From Botryotinia globosa (taxonomy: Eukaryota; Ascomycota; Leotiomycetes; Helotiales; Sclerotiniaceae), in NCBI GenBank assembly GCA_014898425.1, contig RCSZ01000005.1, positions 1,762,501-1,826,500 of the forward strand: DNA of 64,000 bases, written 5' to 3'. Below are positions 1 to 11,485 of the stretch, in pieces. The notes beneath the pieces were generated by a model. That model was given only the letters and a program-made list of their open reading frames with translations. It was not told the origin of the DNA and searched no databases. The stretch's first letter is position 1, and every line of letters begins with the position of its first letter. A program made the translations under genes and the position numbers.

Positions 1-1623
1 TCTATTGTTTGCACTTGGCCTCCATACCCAGGCAACAAATGCGACATCCATCAAATAGACAATATTAAGCCAGCCGTCAAGGATAAACCATCTGGATTTC
101 CAGTGGAAAGGAACAAAGTCAGGATCTGAAGCCGAGGCGAAAGTAAACGAATTGAAGAAAAAGAAGCCGAATATGACGATAATCGAGAGCAGAATACACC
201 ACCATAGCTTGCGATACATGCCTGCTTTCGTTGTTTGTTTGCGGTCATTCAAATCCTTCATGGTCAAGTTGAGGGAATTGAGAGTCCAGACGTAAAATGC
301 TGTAAGGGTTCCGGCCAGGGGGAGAATAACAAACAGTACAAGTGGACCTAGCCATAAGTTAGTATGTGAGTCTTTTGTTAATAAGAGATGGTCTTACCAG
401 CGTGCTCGGGAGTAATTGTCAAGCTCGCAATTGAATAAATCAAGCCAAAGACGAAATGGGCTCCAGCGAGATAGCGAACATAAACCATAGTCTTGCCTAA
501 ACTAGGCTTGACGACACCATAACCCATGCAGACAATAAGTAGCAAGAAGAATGAGAATGAATTACGACCCGCATTAAGTACAGCAACGATGATCATCATT
601 GCTTTTGAGCCAATATTGCTGCCAGATCGATTGAGATAATCTACATAGGTTAGCGTTGTCCGGAAAGAACTGCAAAATCGACTTACCATAGAAGCCCCAA
701 GTCATCAGCATTTCGACTATTAAAAAGACAATGATTGCTGTGATGTAGTTCTGTACGGGCACTATTGAAATGTTAGTATGTATATGAAGGACTCGACAGA
801 GGATACTGACGAATATCTTCTCGATGTTGCACATAGAGAAATGCCCAAAGACTGTTAATCATTAATTAGCTTCGGCAAAAATGAATAGGGGAACAGCTTG
901 ACCTACATTCCTATAACAGCGTACACAATTGTGATAATACCGTAAAATGGCAGTTTTGGTATTTGTGCTGCTGGAAGCTCTCCATAGGCATTCCGGAATT
1001 CTACAATCGCAGTATATTTAACATTTGAAGGAGAATAGCCCGTTGTACCAACACAGTAGTAGCCAGTCTTCTTGATAGGATAATTTATTGGTGGGCCGGT
1101 GCTGTTGAGATGAACGGCTCCAGTGTAGATTTGACTGATAGACTTTTCTGTTGCGTTTGGCGCAAGGAGGAATTGACCAGTTTGATTGCTATTGCAGAAA
1201 CCATTGCTGATATTCTCTGGATCGCAAATGAATTCTTTCTAAATCCAGGTATCAGCGAATGATGGAAGTGAAAGTTGAATCAGTTGAATCGTACCTGTAT
1301 ACTGTCAATGGTTGGCAACACACCAACCAGGTCATAATCCCTCCATTCGAAGATGACCATGCTTGCAATTGGATCGGGATCCTCTGAGGCTTGTATAGTT
1401 GGGAGCCATTTCACTAATATGTGCGGTTCCGTCGGGCCTCCCCAAGTCTTCCGATCATACATTCCGGCGCATACTTGTCGATTGTCATTAGATTCGTCCT
1501 GCTATCACCGTCAAAACAAGCACCTCATCTCCATCTCTGCCGACGTACCATTCTGACCTCCAGCGCACCAACTGTCAGGGCCGAAATCCCCAATGCGAGG
1601 AACCCATGAAGCCAACCTCGCAT
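1..1623 (-). CDS. PTM1: PTM1-like seven-transmembrane protein (lung 7TM/GOST family), 3' end cut by window edge
   Basis: A multi-exon gene whose C-terminal end lies beyond the left edge. The start at 1623 gives a signal peptide (MRGWLHGFLALGISALTVGA). Hand-built exons are 1549-1623, 1295-1498, from 1238 down to about 914, then four shorter exons; donors include GTACGT, GTACGA, GTAGGT, GTCAGT and GTAAGT. The luminal half has several Asn-x-Ser/Thr sites and a C-x-G-type segment (YYCVGTTGYS). Hydrophobic helices follow from about 960 leftwards. The last visible exon has the family hallmark WFILDGWLNIVYL followed by WVWRPSANNR. Family members are Golgi/endosomal membrane proteins with a luminal GOLD-like domain; their precise role is unsettled. 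Divergent from NCS2, with 459 bp between start codons. The family call is firm; the exact orthology to yeast PTM1 is an inference. Confidence 0.88.
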
Positions 1624-2082
1624 GTTTGCTGTAGCCTCGCGGGCTCGAATTGAAGATTATGTTACTTTAGTATCTAGGAAATAAGACTTCGAGATTTGAG
1701 AAGGTAAATGATGTTGTCGCTCTCCTTGACATTTAAGTGCACATCCAGACCAGCTTTTCGAACATTCACAAAATAATATGAAAAGTTTGTCGTTGAATGA
1801 AGTTTTGACCTGCTAGACTTGTTAGACTTGTTTGATTTCTGGCAACACCAAACCCCCAGGCAGGGATCCCTCTTAGCTGACAGAGCCAGAGCTTCACTGC
1901 GGGTTAGGGAAACGTAAGGCACAGATCAAGCTAACTTTATGTGGTTAGATTTATGCTCGGGGCGATTGACATTTTGCTCCAGCCTCGCCTCATTAAAAGT
2001 CTTGAATCTGCACAAAATAATTAAGAGCATTGAAACATTTGTTCTACCTGAAACATCCAATTATTTGACTTATTTGAATAAA
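1624..2082. promoter_or_regulatory. Divergent intergenic region, PTM1-like / NCS2
   Basis: 459 bp between two divergent start codons, so it must hold both promoters and 5' leaders. I see no strong TATA box or recognised operator. Short open frames here look random. Confidence 0.5.
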
Positions 2083-3302
2083 ATGGCAATGGCGATGGCG
2101 ATGGCAAATCCTGAGGCTGTGCATCCTTCTGCGGAACAACCAAATGCGCTCTGCAAGAGATGTATGGAGTCTAATGCTACACTTCAAATTCGATCAGAAT
2201 CAGTTTGCCAGTTCGTCATGCATCTCAGCATCCTTCTATAGTTTTTACTAATAAATTGTTCTCTACCAGAAAATGCTTCTCACAGTATGTTAAAACAAAG
2301 GCAGTAAAGCGCATGGAAACGTATAAAGGCAAACGATCTTCGAAAGTTCCACAAAAATTATTATTACCACTTTCCTTTGGACCTTCGTCGTCATGCCTGC
2401 TCCATATATTAGATGGCCACCTCCAAACCCAACAAGAGCGGATGAACCGAGTTTCGTATGAACTATTCGTTATACATATCGATCTTTACCTGGATGATGC
2501 GGACAGAGAAGCCTCTGCTGTTTTATTGCAAAAATACAAGGACCAGTACCCCAGACATTCTTATTCAAGTTATGGACTTCAGGAAGCATTACAACTGGAA
2601 GGTATTGATTGGGCATCTTTGGGAATATCAGACGTTCCTACTCAGGGTACCAAAGCCTCAAGTTTGGATCTGCAGAATATTGTCTCTACAATGTCATCTG
2701 CAACTTCCAGGGCCGATATTGTATCTACGCTTTTGAATAGACTCCTAGTGGATGTCGCCAAAAGAAATGATTGCGAGAGCATTTTGTTCGGTGATACTAC
2801 TACACGACTAGCAGAAAAGACGCTCACTGAAACAGCCAAGGGGCGTGGATTCTCTCTGCCATGGCAAGTCTCTGATGGACCATCACCATACGGAATGGGC
2901 TTTAATTATCCCTTACGAGATATCCTTAAAAAAGAAATCATGACATTTTCCTCTTCAACGACACCTCTCCCGGAGCTAGTCGTGTACCAGGAGCCACCCT
3001 CTCATATATCTGCATCCTCTAAATTGACAACGATTGACGATTTAATGGCACAATATTTCGAATCTGTCGAGGAGAATTTTCCTAGTATAGTTGCCAATGT
3101 TGTTAGGACATCGAGCAAATTGAAACCTTCTACTGACCAAGTATCGAAGGGCTGTGGAATTTGCGGACTTCCTGTCGTAGAGGGTACTGATGGTATTTAC
3201 GGTTGGGGCGGGGATCAAAATCCAGATTCAAGGCCAGCAAGGGAAAATATCAGTTCAAGCACTGTTCTATGCTATGGATGCTCAAGATCTATCAACGGAT
3301 GA
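2083..3302 (+). CDS. NCS2: Cytoplasmic tRNA 2-thiolation protein 2
   Basis: Two exons, 2083-2210 and 2270-3302 (386 aa), with a 59-nt intron. NCS2/CTU2 partners NCS6/CTU1 in the cytosolic complex that thiolates wobble uridine 34 of tRNA-Lys, -Glu and -Gln, downstream of the URM1 sulfur relay. The N-terminus has two Cys pairs split by the intron: LCKRC in exon 1 and VCQKCFSQYVKTKAVKRME across the junction, the typical CTU2 start. The C-terminus has CGICGLP and LCYGC, also typical. The start is the first ATG of a short Met-Ala run (MAMAMAMA); a downstream Met of that run could be used instead. The donor GTTCGT is weaker than its neighbours' donors, but the join restores the conserved motif, so I trust it. 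Lies convergent with OAC1, 170 bp between stop codons. Confidence 0.93.
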
Positions 3303-3472
3303 AAATGCTTAACAATATCCTATCATCTTTTTATACCCCCAATGCCCCGTATATAAACACCAATTATTGTTCCTGGTTGCCCGTGAGGGACATGCACTAT
3401 ACAAGCTGAACGAGGTTATACAACTCGGCGCGGCCGGACCTGCCAACCAATCTGAAGTCTGAATTAACTAGT

Positions 3473-4571
3473 CTATACCTGCTCTTTTATCGACGCAGGA
3501 AGGATTCGGTTTTCGAACTTCCGCATAAGCTTGTTGGTTTGCTCCGCCAAACTGAGGGTCAAAATGGTATGAGGTAAAATTCTCGCAAGATGTGGCAAGA
3601 AACCCTTGTAGATAGCGAAGATACCTTCAGTCTTGACGGTCTTCGCTAGGCAATCAAAAATACCCGAGTACAGATTTCCGGTTTGATTGTACATACGCGA
3701 CATGATAGTATCTGAGAGAATTAGCATAAAGAACATTTTCAAAATCAAAAACTGCTTACCTGGTGGGTGCATAACACAACAAACCACAAAACCACTAGCT
3801 GTGCTACTTGCAAGGTGCAATGCTGGTCCCTCCTCCATTCCCAAGTGTTTCACAAGTCTTCTCTTTGCAAAGAAATATGTTGGTAGCTGAACAGAACTTC
3901 CAAAACCTGTCCGGACCATGGCGGCTCCTACTCCTCTGTAAAGTCCATTTACTCCCTCTGTTGTATAAATCTTTCTCATTCCATCCATAGCGTTTTTGTA
4001 ACCATGTTGTGTGCCTACTGGTGCTTGAGGTGAGAAACTTTGTAATCTTGTCTTAACCAGGAAGAATGGACTTCCTGCCGCAGCGCCCAAAACTCCTGAC
4101 GTTGCGCCCGAAAAGATGTTTATTCCCAAACTTTGTGTTTTTGAATCATCAAATATTGCGCCAGTAAGAGTCTCTCGTATCGGTTCGTAAAATCCCAACC
4201 GACATCCATTTAGGATCATCTGGTAAATGTATGCAGCGCCAATTCCTCGATATATACCCCCAATACCCTCATTCCGTACAATAGTTGTGACACCGTGGAT
4301 AGGCCCTTTGTATAGTCTTGGTTGGAGTCCTTTCTCTTGGAGCTCGCCTTGCAATTGCATGCTGTGGTTGCATCATTAGTAATTTTGTGGTGGGGTGTGC
4401 TCTAACCAGACAATGGTGTTCTTACCGGATCTTCACTGTTTCGAAAGGGTGAGTTGCAGTTACAGCTCCGCATGCAGCAATGCCGCCGGCGACAAAGGCC
4501 CTATGTTTTCTGCATCAGAATACAAAATGGCACGAGATAATCTTGGAAACACACCCTAATGTCGTAGACAT
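3473..4571 (-). CDS. OAC1: Mitochondrial oxaloacetate/sulfate carrier, SLC25 family
   Basis: Four exons on the minus strand: 4555-4571, 4426-4500, 3760-4361 and 3473-3711; they sum to 933 nt (310 aa). The first exon is only 17 nt (MSTTL plus two bases), so a simple ORF scan misses the true N-terminus. There are three carrier repeats. Repeat 1 has HPFETVKIRMQLQGELQ, close to the OAC1 signature; repeat 2 has SPFFLVKTRLQ; repeat 3 has a changed HPPDTIMSRMYNQTG. The AAYIYQMILNGCRLGFYEPIR segment is also OAC1-like. In yeast the protein imports oxaloacetate and sulfate across the inner membrane and exports isopropylmalate. Length fits the family (about 300-325 aa). Divergent from SWD2. Confidence 0.93.
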
Positions 4572-5113
4572 TTTCTATGGTCCCCGCTCCTACTATTTTC
4601 ACAGAACGAGCTCGCTATCACTTCGCCAATTCGAACACGTCAAGAAGCCAGACAAGTCTATTTCGAGATATTTGCAGAACTTAAAAAGAGGAAGAAAAAT
4701 GTTAAAGGAGTGGAGAATTGATATGAGTGTTTGTAATAGGAGCTGACTGTGTTGTTATACAAAATAAATGTGTATAAACTAATAATTTTTTATTGAACTG
4801 AAGCGGAATGGCCGAGGGTCGGAGCTGTAGCTTGCTGTAGATCAAATTAAAGTTGCTCCTCGGAGCAGCACGGAGATGGTGGGGCGGACCCGATAAGAGG
4901 TACCATTCGGGTCACGTGGTGATATCAAATTGAATTATGGTTATAAGTCTTTGATCTGCTAATGGGTATTTTGATATTTTGACAAAATAAAGATTGAGGA
5001 ATCAAGACCAGGGTTTGTTAGTCTTCGTCACTCTATGGTCCTAGACTTTTCAAATCTTTATTTAAAGATTCACACAGCATCTCAAAAAGTGTAAAACATA
5101 ACAACAAAAAAAC
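4572..5113. promoter_or_regulatory. Divergent promoter region OAC1 / SWD2 with one E-box
   Basis: 542 bp shared by two divergent genes. It contains a TCACGTG E-box at 4912-4918, a possible site for a Cbf1/bHLH-type factor, next to a GATA-type motif (CGATAAG near 4891). The sites are visible in the sequence; use by any factor is a guess. Confidence 0.4.
4913..4918. promoter_or_regulatory. CACGTG E-box
   Basis: Perfect CACGTG palindrome in TCACGTGG context, in the OAC1/SWD2 intergenic region. Possible bHLH (Cbf1-like) site; a single hexamer is weak evidence. Confidence 0.3.
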
Positions 5114-6381
5114 ATGTCATCAACACCTATGGCGATAGACTCTCCATCAGGAGCAAATGGTACTTCTATGTCCAAAGCAAATGGAGTCTCATCAGTCCCA
5201 CAAACTGGCAAACTTACGGAGATGATCTCCTTATACAATCCAGTCAAGGTAAGCTTAGTTACTACAGAGGATGAGCAATTACTAATGAATCAAGCTTTTC
5301 AAACATCCTCCGACACCTGCAGACAAAGGGCAAACTCCCCCAAGTTACAACTTTATTCAGTCTGTCAATTTCAATGACAATGGCAGTCAGCTTATCACGT
5401 CAGAAACTGATAACACCATGCAAATATATGATGTCCTTGAGGGAAGACATTCAAAAATGAATATTAGTGCCAAGTATGGTTGTAACCATGCAATGTTTGG
5501 CCATGCTGAGCATTGTATAATCCATTCTAGTACCAAAAAAGACCGTAAGTCACAACCTATTTTTATGCTCTAATGCTGAGTAGAACATAGACAAAATACG
5601 TTATCTCTCAGCTCATGATAATTCTTACATTCGTTACTTTGAAGGACATGAGCAAAACGTCACATGTCTATCCCTTCATCCCGGCCAGGACAATTTTATT
5701 TCATGCTCTGAAGACAACACTCTTAGAATTTGGGACGCAGCTTCCAACAACCCTTCTGGTATTCTGAATCTTACCGGTGTCCATCTCGTTGCATGGGATC
5801 CTTCCGGAAACGTCTTTGCAGCTGCTTCCCCACTAGCTCAATCCATCTTACTTTACGACTTCCGCAATTTTGACAAGGAACCGTTTGCTACTTTTGACAT
5901 ACTACCATATTGTCAAGAGTTTTCCCCTCAAGCAATTGGAAGAGGATGGAACAAATTGGCGTTTTCAAATGATGGGAAGCACTTGTTACTAGGCACGACT
6001 GGCAATGGCCATTTCTTATTAGATGCATTTGATGGGCATCTAAAGGCATTCTTGAGGAGGGACAGAGGTGGCGCTAGAAGACTAGGAGCAGGCGATCACA
6101 ACCCAGACAATTTGGATCCTTCATCAAGTGAGTACCTCCATACCACTGCCGGAGATTGCTGTTTTACTCCTGATGGAAGATTTGTAATCAGTGGATCTCG
6201 CGGAAAGAATGTCTTGGTATGGGACACACTTGCGGCTACAACAAATCGGGTTCTTAGTCCTTTGCATGAATTGGATTATCCAGGCGAAACGGCCATTGTT
6301 GCTTTTAACCCCAAGTACAACCATTTTGCTACAGCAGATCAGGAAGTTCTGTTTTGGGTTCCGAACACGGACATGCTCTAA
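5114..6381 (+). CDS. SWD2: WD40 protein SWD2, COMPASS / CPF subunit
   Basis: Three exons: 5114-5248, 5295-5544 and 5591-6381 (391 aa), with two 46-nt introns. SWD2 is the WD40 subunit shared by the Set1/COMPASS H3K4 methyltransferase and, in yeast, the cleavage and polyadenylation factor. After a Ser-rich N-terminus the chain runs into FIQSVNFNDNGSQLITSETD, then WD-type repeats (ISCSEDNTLRIWD; VISGSRGKNVLVWD) and the insert RRDRGGARRLGAG. Ending at FWVPN is normal for the family. Intron 1 is very short and its acceptor (ATCAAG) lacks a strong pyrimidine tract, but the joined frame gives the expected FKHPPTPADKG. Nuclear by family. Confidence 0.92.
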
Positions 6382-8430
6382 TTGTTTCTTGTGGAATACG
6401 TTTTATTTGTGGTTTAGCAAAACAAGATCTATGTTGTGTTTCAGATTGGCAATACCCATGTGATGTATGGATAGGCGTTGATGGGAAGGAGTCTAGGGCA
6501 TATTCAATAAAAAGTAGTTGTAGACGGCACGCTCAGCATGTGCTTGAGCCGCTTTTTCACTCTCGCTATTCCTTAAATTTTGGTTGTTTGTCGTTCATTG
6601 GCGGCATTGGGGATCTGAAGCTATTGTTGTTAGCTATTTGAAAGTCTGTGGTCTTCAGGCGAGTAATCCCCGCTTTGTTACCAACACCTAATTAATAAGG
6701 AAGATGCCTGGCCAGCAGATTAGTTACTACTACTACTCGTCTCCTTGCCGTTCTTACCAAACTGCTTCAATGTTTTCCTTCTTCCCTTACGGTTTCCATG
6801 GGGATAATCTCACATTCGACTGGTCAATTCACACCCCGAAACCGAAAGCCCTTCACTTTGTCGAATAACTCAACCCAATCGCTCTCGCTGTCTCAGTTAT
6901 TCAAATCTCCCAACCCATAATGTCCGTAGTCCTCATGGCTTTTCCCTCTAATCTTGCTTGATCTTTTCCAGCTTCGTTCAGGCAATAATCGTTGACGAGT
7001 CTGACATCCTTCTTCAAAAGAGCTTTAGTTGGCGCAGAACATTTGCCGCGTGTGAGTTGCGGTTGTGTATAAACTACGCAAATAGATTCACATCTGCACT
7101 TTCGATGGGTTGGCGATCATGGAAAGCATGAACTCTGAGGGCTTAGATGCAAAAATTGTACTTGAGACCGTGTGGTATTCCATAGTGGTTGCATGAAATG
7201 ACTAATTTTGGGGTCCACAACAGCATGGCTAGTAGTCTAGTTGATTTGCCTGCGCTGGTTAAACTCCTGCTCAATCTCGAAATTGATCCTCGATAGCTAG
7301 CTCTGTTGGAGAAGTAAAGATATAACGATGTCTCGTAATGAAGAAGTGTTATGGATTGTGTATGGAGAGTAAAATTCTTATGGTAGATGCCGGTATCACT
7401 TTGATGTGATACTTCATATAAGAGTTGTTGTGATTAATGAAAATCAGACTCCACGGAGCAAGACGGGTCGTATATAGCTGTAAGGGATACAGTGACCAAG
7501 GTACTAGCCGTTTCTTGTATAGAATCTCTGGGGCTAACGGATTCGCTCGTTTAATTTTTCCTCTCTTCTGACCATCACACAAGCGTTATGGGAGTCCCTA
7601 TTCGTATAAGCCGAGAGACTGTTTTAGATGCATCGTGATAGTACCAAAGTGTTAAATCACAAAAACGTTTATAGTGCCAACATAGATTCTTCTTACTGGT
7701 CCAGAATTCATTGGCGAATCGAGCTCTTGCCACAATTTCAATACTTATTACGCAAAATAAAAGTGACGGCTTATTCAGTTTCTGCAAGACAATCAGTCCG
7801 TTAGTCACAATCAAGCTCATGCGTACTACTGCATATCTTTTGAGCGCCTTGTTCTATGGTGCCAAGGCCTCGGAAGCAGAACAGTGAAGAGATTCCCGAA
7901 AGAAGCATAGCTTACTGTGGTACATAAATGCAAACAGAGCGATTCAACTTTCAAGTAGTGAAACCATTCAACGCAGTGGTGAGCCAAATTAACATCCAAT
8001 GAAATGGAACAACGGGGCAAGTAAGGAGGTATGTAGCGGAATTTACGAATGAGAATGTGGATGAAGAGGAGAGATGTGAGGATTACGCAGTTTACAAGTT
8101 AATAATCGATAGGGATGGCTGAACTAGGTAGGCATTAAGTAGGCGGGACCCTACATATAATCAATTTCAGCTGTACTAAACTTGAAAGGGGGCTCGAGAG
8201 GACTCTGTGCGTATATCGTCTCGCTGTATATATAAGTTGTAGACAAAAATGTCTATCTTTGCAAAATGATGATTGGCTTTCGTTATCTTCTTGCCCTTTC
8301 CAAGATCGGAATCACATCGCTGAACACATCTGTTCAATTATACCAGCGCAAACAAGCACACTGCTTTATAAACCTCGCAAAAACCAGCATCAAATTGACT
8401 TTTTCTCCATAACCATATTCCAAGTTCAAA
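6382..8430. other. Intergenic, 2.0 kb, no gene recognised
   Basis: Only short, compositionally random ORFs on both strands. The first few hundred bases must include the SWD2 3' UTR. No repeat array, tRNA or transposon ends were seen. Confidence 0.6.
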
Positions 8431-8850
8431 TCACCAGAGTTTCCACTCCTCAAGCCATGATTGCCAACCATTCCGAGTCCCGGCCTTCTTCCTCGTATCC
8501 GCAACCCCGAAATCCACCAATCTATCGGTCCTCAACATGAATCCCGGAAACCTCGCCAACCAAACCTCCAACATAGCTCTTCTCTCGGGATCTTCCACAT
8601 TGAAGACATATTCCTGCACCGCGATTCTCTTTTCCTTCGACATCCCCTTCTCCAACTCCTCTTGAAGCATAATGATGTCCAATGCTTTCTCTTCAGGCAT
8701 ATCGCGATACTGTTGAATTACTTGATCCCAGTGGTGCTCCATATGCTTCAACTTTGACTCTGAGGGGCGACTGCTGAGATAAAGGGGAGGAAGTTTTCCG
8801 ATTTGGCTTTGTCGGAACCAGACATGAGCGCAAGAGAAGTGATTCGACAT
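8431..8850 (-). CDS. Small hypothetical protein, 139 aa
   Basis: A single uninterrupted frame from MSNHFSCAHVWFRQSQIG to the stop. I do not recognise the family. The composition looks coding: a mid-section of amphipathic, charged helices (MPEEKALDIIMLQEELEKGMSKEKRIAVQEYV) and a Trp-rich C-terminus (WQSWLEEWKLW). No signal peptide, membrane segment or metal motif. It stands alone in a sparse region. An antisense ORF (8461-8757) covers the same bases but is Pro/His/Leu-rich and looks like a shadow. Confidence 0.6.
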   Translation of the reverse strand: MSNHFSCAHVWFRQSQIGKLPPLYLSSRPSESKLKHMEHHWDQVIQQYRDMPEEKALDIIMLQEELEKGMSKEKRIAVQEYVFNVEDPERRAMLEVWLARFPGFMLRTDRLVDFGVADTRKKAGTRNGWQSWLEEWKLW

Positions 8851-10358
8851 TTTGGACGCTCGAAGTTGTTAGTTTGACTTAGGATGAGGAGAAGCACAAT
8901 TTGGAAAGGTTCTTCGGGAGCAACTGTGGTATCGAATTTTGGGCATCAGAAGTGGGCAGACGAAGAAAGCTTCATAAATATGGAATTTTTCACATAATTC
9001 ACTGTATATCTGGATCAAGTGATGGCATGTGGGTCTGCAAAGGTACTGCAGTAACTCCTTATCGAAGCCGCTTCCGTTCTCGGAAGGAATCGATATTGTC
9101 GGGAATGTATTGATATTGTGCGTTATTGTTGATGAGAGGAGCTTTGCGACGTTATAGTCGCTCTGGAGACGACTTCATATCGATAATCAATGGAAAGCTG
9201 CCGGGGAGTCTGATCATTGACATGCAGAACGAAGGAATTCATACTGTGCACTTTCTCTTCATTGAATTTTGGTAAAAACAATGCGCCACATTTACCCCTT
9301 TTGTCAAATAAGGATAGATGGTAACGCAGAAAACGAGTGAGCATCCCTTTATACGACCACTGCAAGGAAAACATGGCTGCCCCCCGGGATTTCAAAAACG
9401 CCATCAAAGCTACTAGAGCCACATCGGAACTTATGACGTAGATATACTTTGGGCACTAGGTGTCAGAGCTCAGTGTTCATTGGGTTGAATCTTTGAGAAC
9501 TTGTAGCAGTGCAGTTCCGAGGAAACACTTCAATCATTACCACTTGCAGTTTCTGTTAATCGAGAAATCTCTGGGGAAAGTGCTCGCGGTCAGTTCATAG
9601 CTCGATAGGTGATACCTAAATGAAAGCGAAAGACACATGCTAGAAAGTTCAAGATATCCCTATACATCAACGTGTGAATACAACGATCAAACCTTACAAC
9701 GAGAAGTATCCGGGTCTGCGGTTACCGCACAAGCAGATTTCTTTTTGATCATAGCTCATGTGTTTCACATGTGCCATATATAATTAAGTTCAGTGACACC
9801 TCATGCTGTACTGGAGAAAACAGGCTTGCTAGGTGTGGGAACTAGGCTAATTTCAGTGTGCTCTGGTGAAGACAGTTTGGTGAAATTTGAAGTCTGTGTA
9901 TCGGGGACAAGATTTGTAAAGTTTTCACGAATTTACAAACTGCTTACCGTAGTATTTCACAATCGTTTTTAGAAGAAGTATTTACAATGTCTTACAGTAA
10001 AAGTAACAGTGCAGTATAACATCGAGCACGTGAGCACACCTCGCACGTGTTCGCCTCTCCTGGCAGTCGCATCGCATATCAGAGCGGTTAAATGCAGGCC
10101 AATCACCCACATCACCGCGCCAATCTAAACCTGGTTATTTCCCTGGCGCTTATCCGAACTCCCGGAATTCTTTCGCCAAACATTTCTTTCTGATCGTATC
10201 ATTCATTCTATAATAACCAACAATTTCAATCTGCTTGCAACCAACGAAATTGCGCTTGCGTTGGTGATATGAAACATACTCTATCGAGTGACATCAAAAA
10301 TATATCGTTGCCGCAATGATGCGTACCGGGTCGCATGGCTACAAATGAACTGTGAGTA
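8851..10358. other. Intergenic, 1.5 kb
   Basis: No credible gene. Two CACGTG E-boxes lie at 10027-10032 and 10044-10049, 17 bp apart start to start. The region ends at the TA dinucleotide that borders the palindromic element. Confidence 0.55.
10027..10049. promoter_or_regulatory. Paired CACGTG E-boxes
   Basis: Two perfect CACGTG hexamers in GCACGTG context. They are 1.4 kb upstream of the aspartic-protease-like gene and separated from it by the palindromic element, so a regulatory link is speculative. Confidence 0.25.
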
Positions 10359-11134
10359 AGTCGAATACCCCACTTTCGAGCCATCCTTTTATACCAAAAA
10401 TCACTTTTTTGATTTATCAATATCTTTATTAATATTAAATATAATTTAATGAAAATTTAGATCTATATAATTCAAATCATTTTAAATCTATTTTGAAAAT
10501 TATAGATTTTTAGGATTTTTCTGAATCGATTTCTAAAACTTCGAAATATCGATTTTCAATTTATATATAAATCACATACAAATTTGAAATTTATAAAATC
10601 TATAATAACTTTTAAGGAAAAATAGCTAAAAATAAATTATAAAATTTATTATAAATTTATAAGATATTCAATTCGAAAGATCTTAAAAAAATAAAAAATT
10701 CCTTATAAATAAATATTTAAAAGGATACCCTCTAAATTACAGGAATTATTTATACTATTCTTAATTCATTATTTATTATATTTCTATATTTTTTTATTTT
10801 TTTGAATTTTTTTTTGAATTTCTATATAGATTTAGATTTGAATTTTTCAAAAAGATATACAACTTTCTTTTAATAATCGTTATTGAAAAGTTATTAAAGA
10901 TTATATAAAAGTTTGAAATTTATATGTAATGTCTATACAAATTCAAAAATCGATATTTTGAAGTCTCAGAAATCGATCTATAAAATTCTAAAAATTCTAA
11001 TATAAGCTTAGAATAGCTTAAATTATATAAATCTAAATTTTCATTAAATTATATTTAATATTAATAAAGATATTGATAAATCAAAAAAGTGATTTTTGGT
11101 ATAAAAGGGTGGCCCGAAAGAGGGGTATTCGACT
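10359..11134. mobile_element. TA-flanked foldback element, likely non-autonomous Tc1/mariner (pogo/Fot1-type) MITE
   Basis: A 776-bp, very AT-rich block whose two halves are inverted copies. The left end reads TA|AGTCGAATACCCC and the right end GGGGTATTCGACT|TA, so it is bordered by a possible TA target duplication (10357-10358 and 11135-11136), as for Tc1/mariner elements. The outer 105 bp or so of each arm match with about three mismatches; further inside, homology continues but decays, largely through C/T and G/A differences, as expected of repeat-induced point mutation. The centre is near 10745. No transposase or other ORF is present, so it cannot move itself. The class is inferred from ends and TA only. 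Confidence 0.75.
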
Positions 11135-11485
11135 TAGCACAGCCATCACGGAAATCACGGAAATCACCAACATCACTTCGAGTTGGAAAGATTTGTTGAT
11201 ATAGCCTTGTATATTCCTCAAAGGATTTGATTCTGGCATCTCTAGATTCTTTTCCTTTCCTGTAATCTGTTCCATCTGTTTTTCGGCGGCTTTTCTTTTC
11301 CTAACATCCATTCATTCACTCGTTGTTGGTACTAGTAACACTCTGATTCTCATTGATTCACACATCCTTACCCGGACCAAATCTGTCTTCTTCGCTCAGT
11401 TCTCATACAAAGCTGGATTACGAGTGCATAATAGAATAGACAAGAAAGAACCGACAGGAGATCAGATTGATAATAGAGAAACATT
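11135..11485. promoter_or_regulatory. Upstream region of aspartic-protease-like gene
   Basis: 351 bp between the palindromic element and the start at 11486. It must carry the promoter and leader. No clear motif. Confidence 0.4.
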
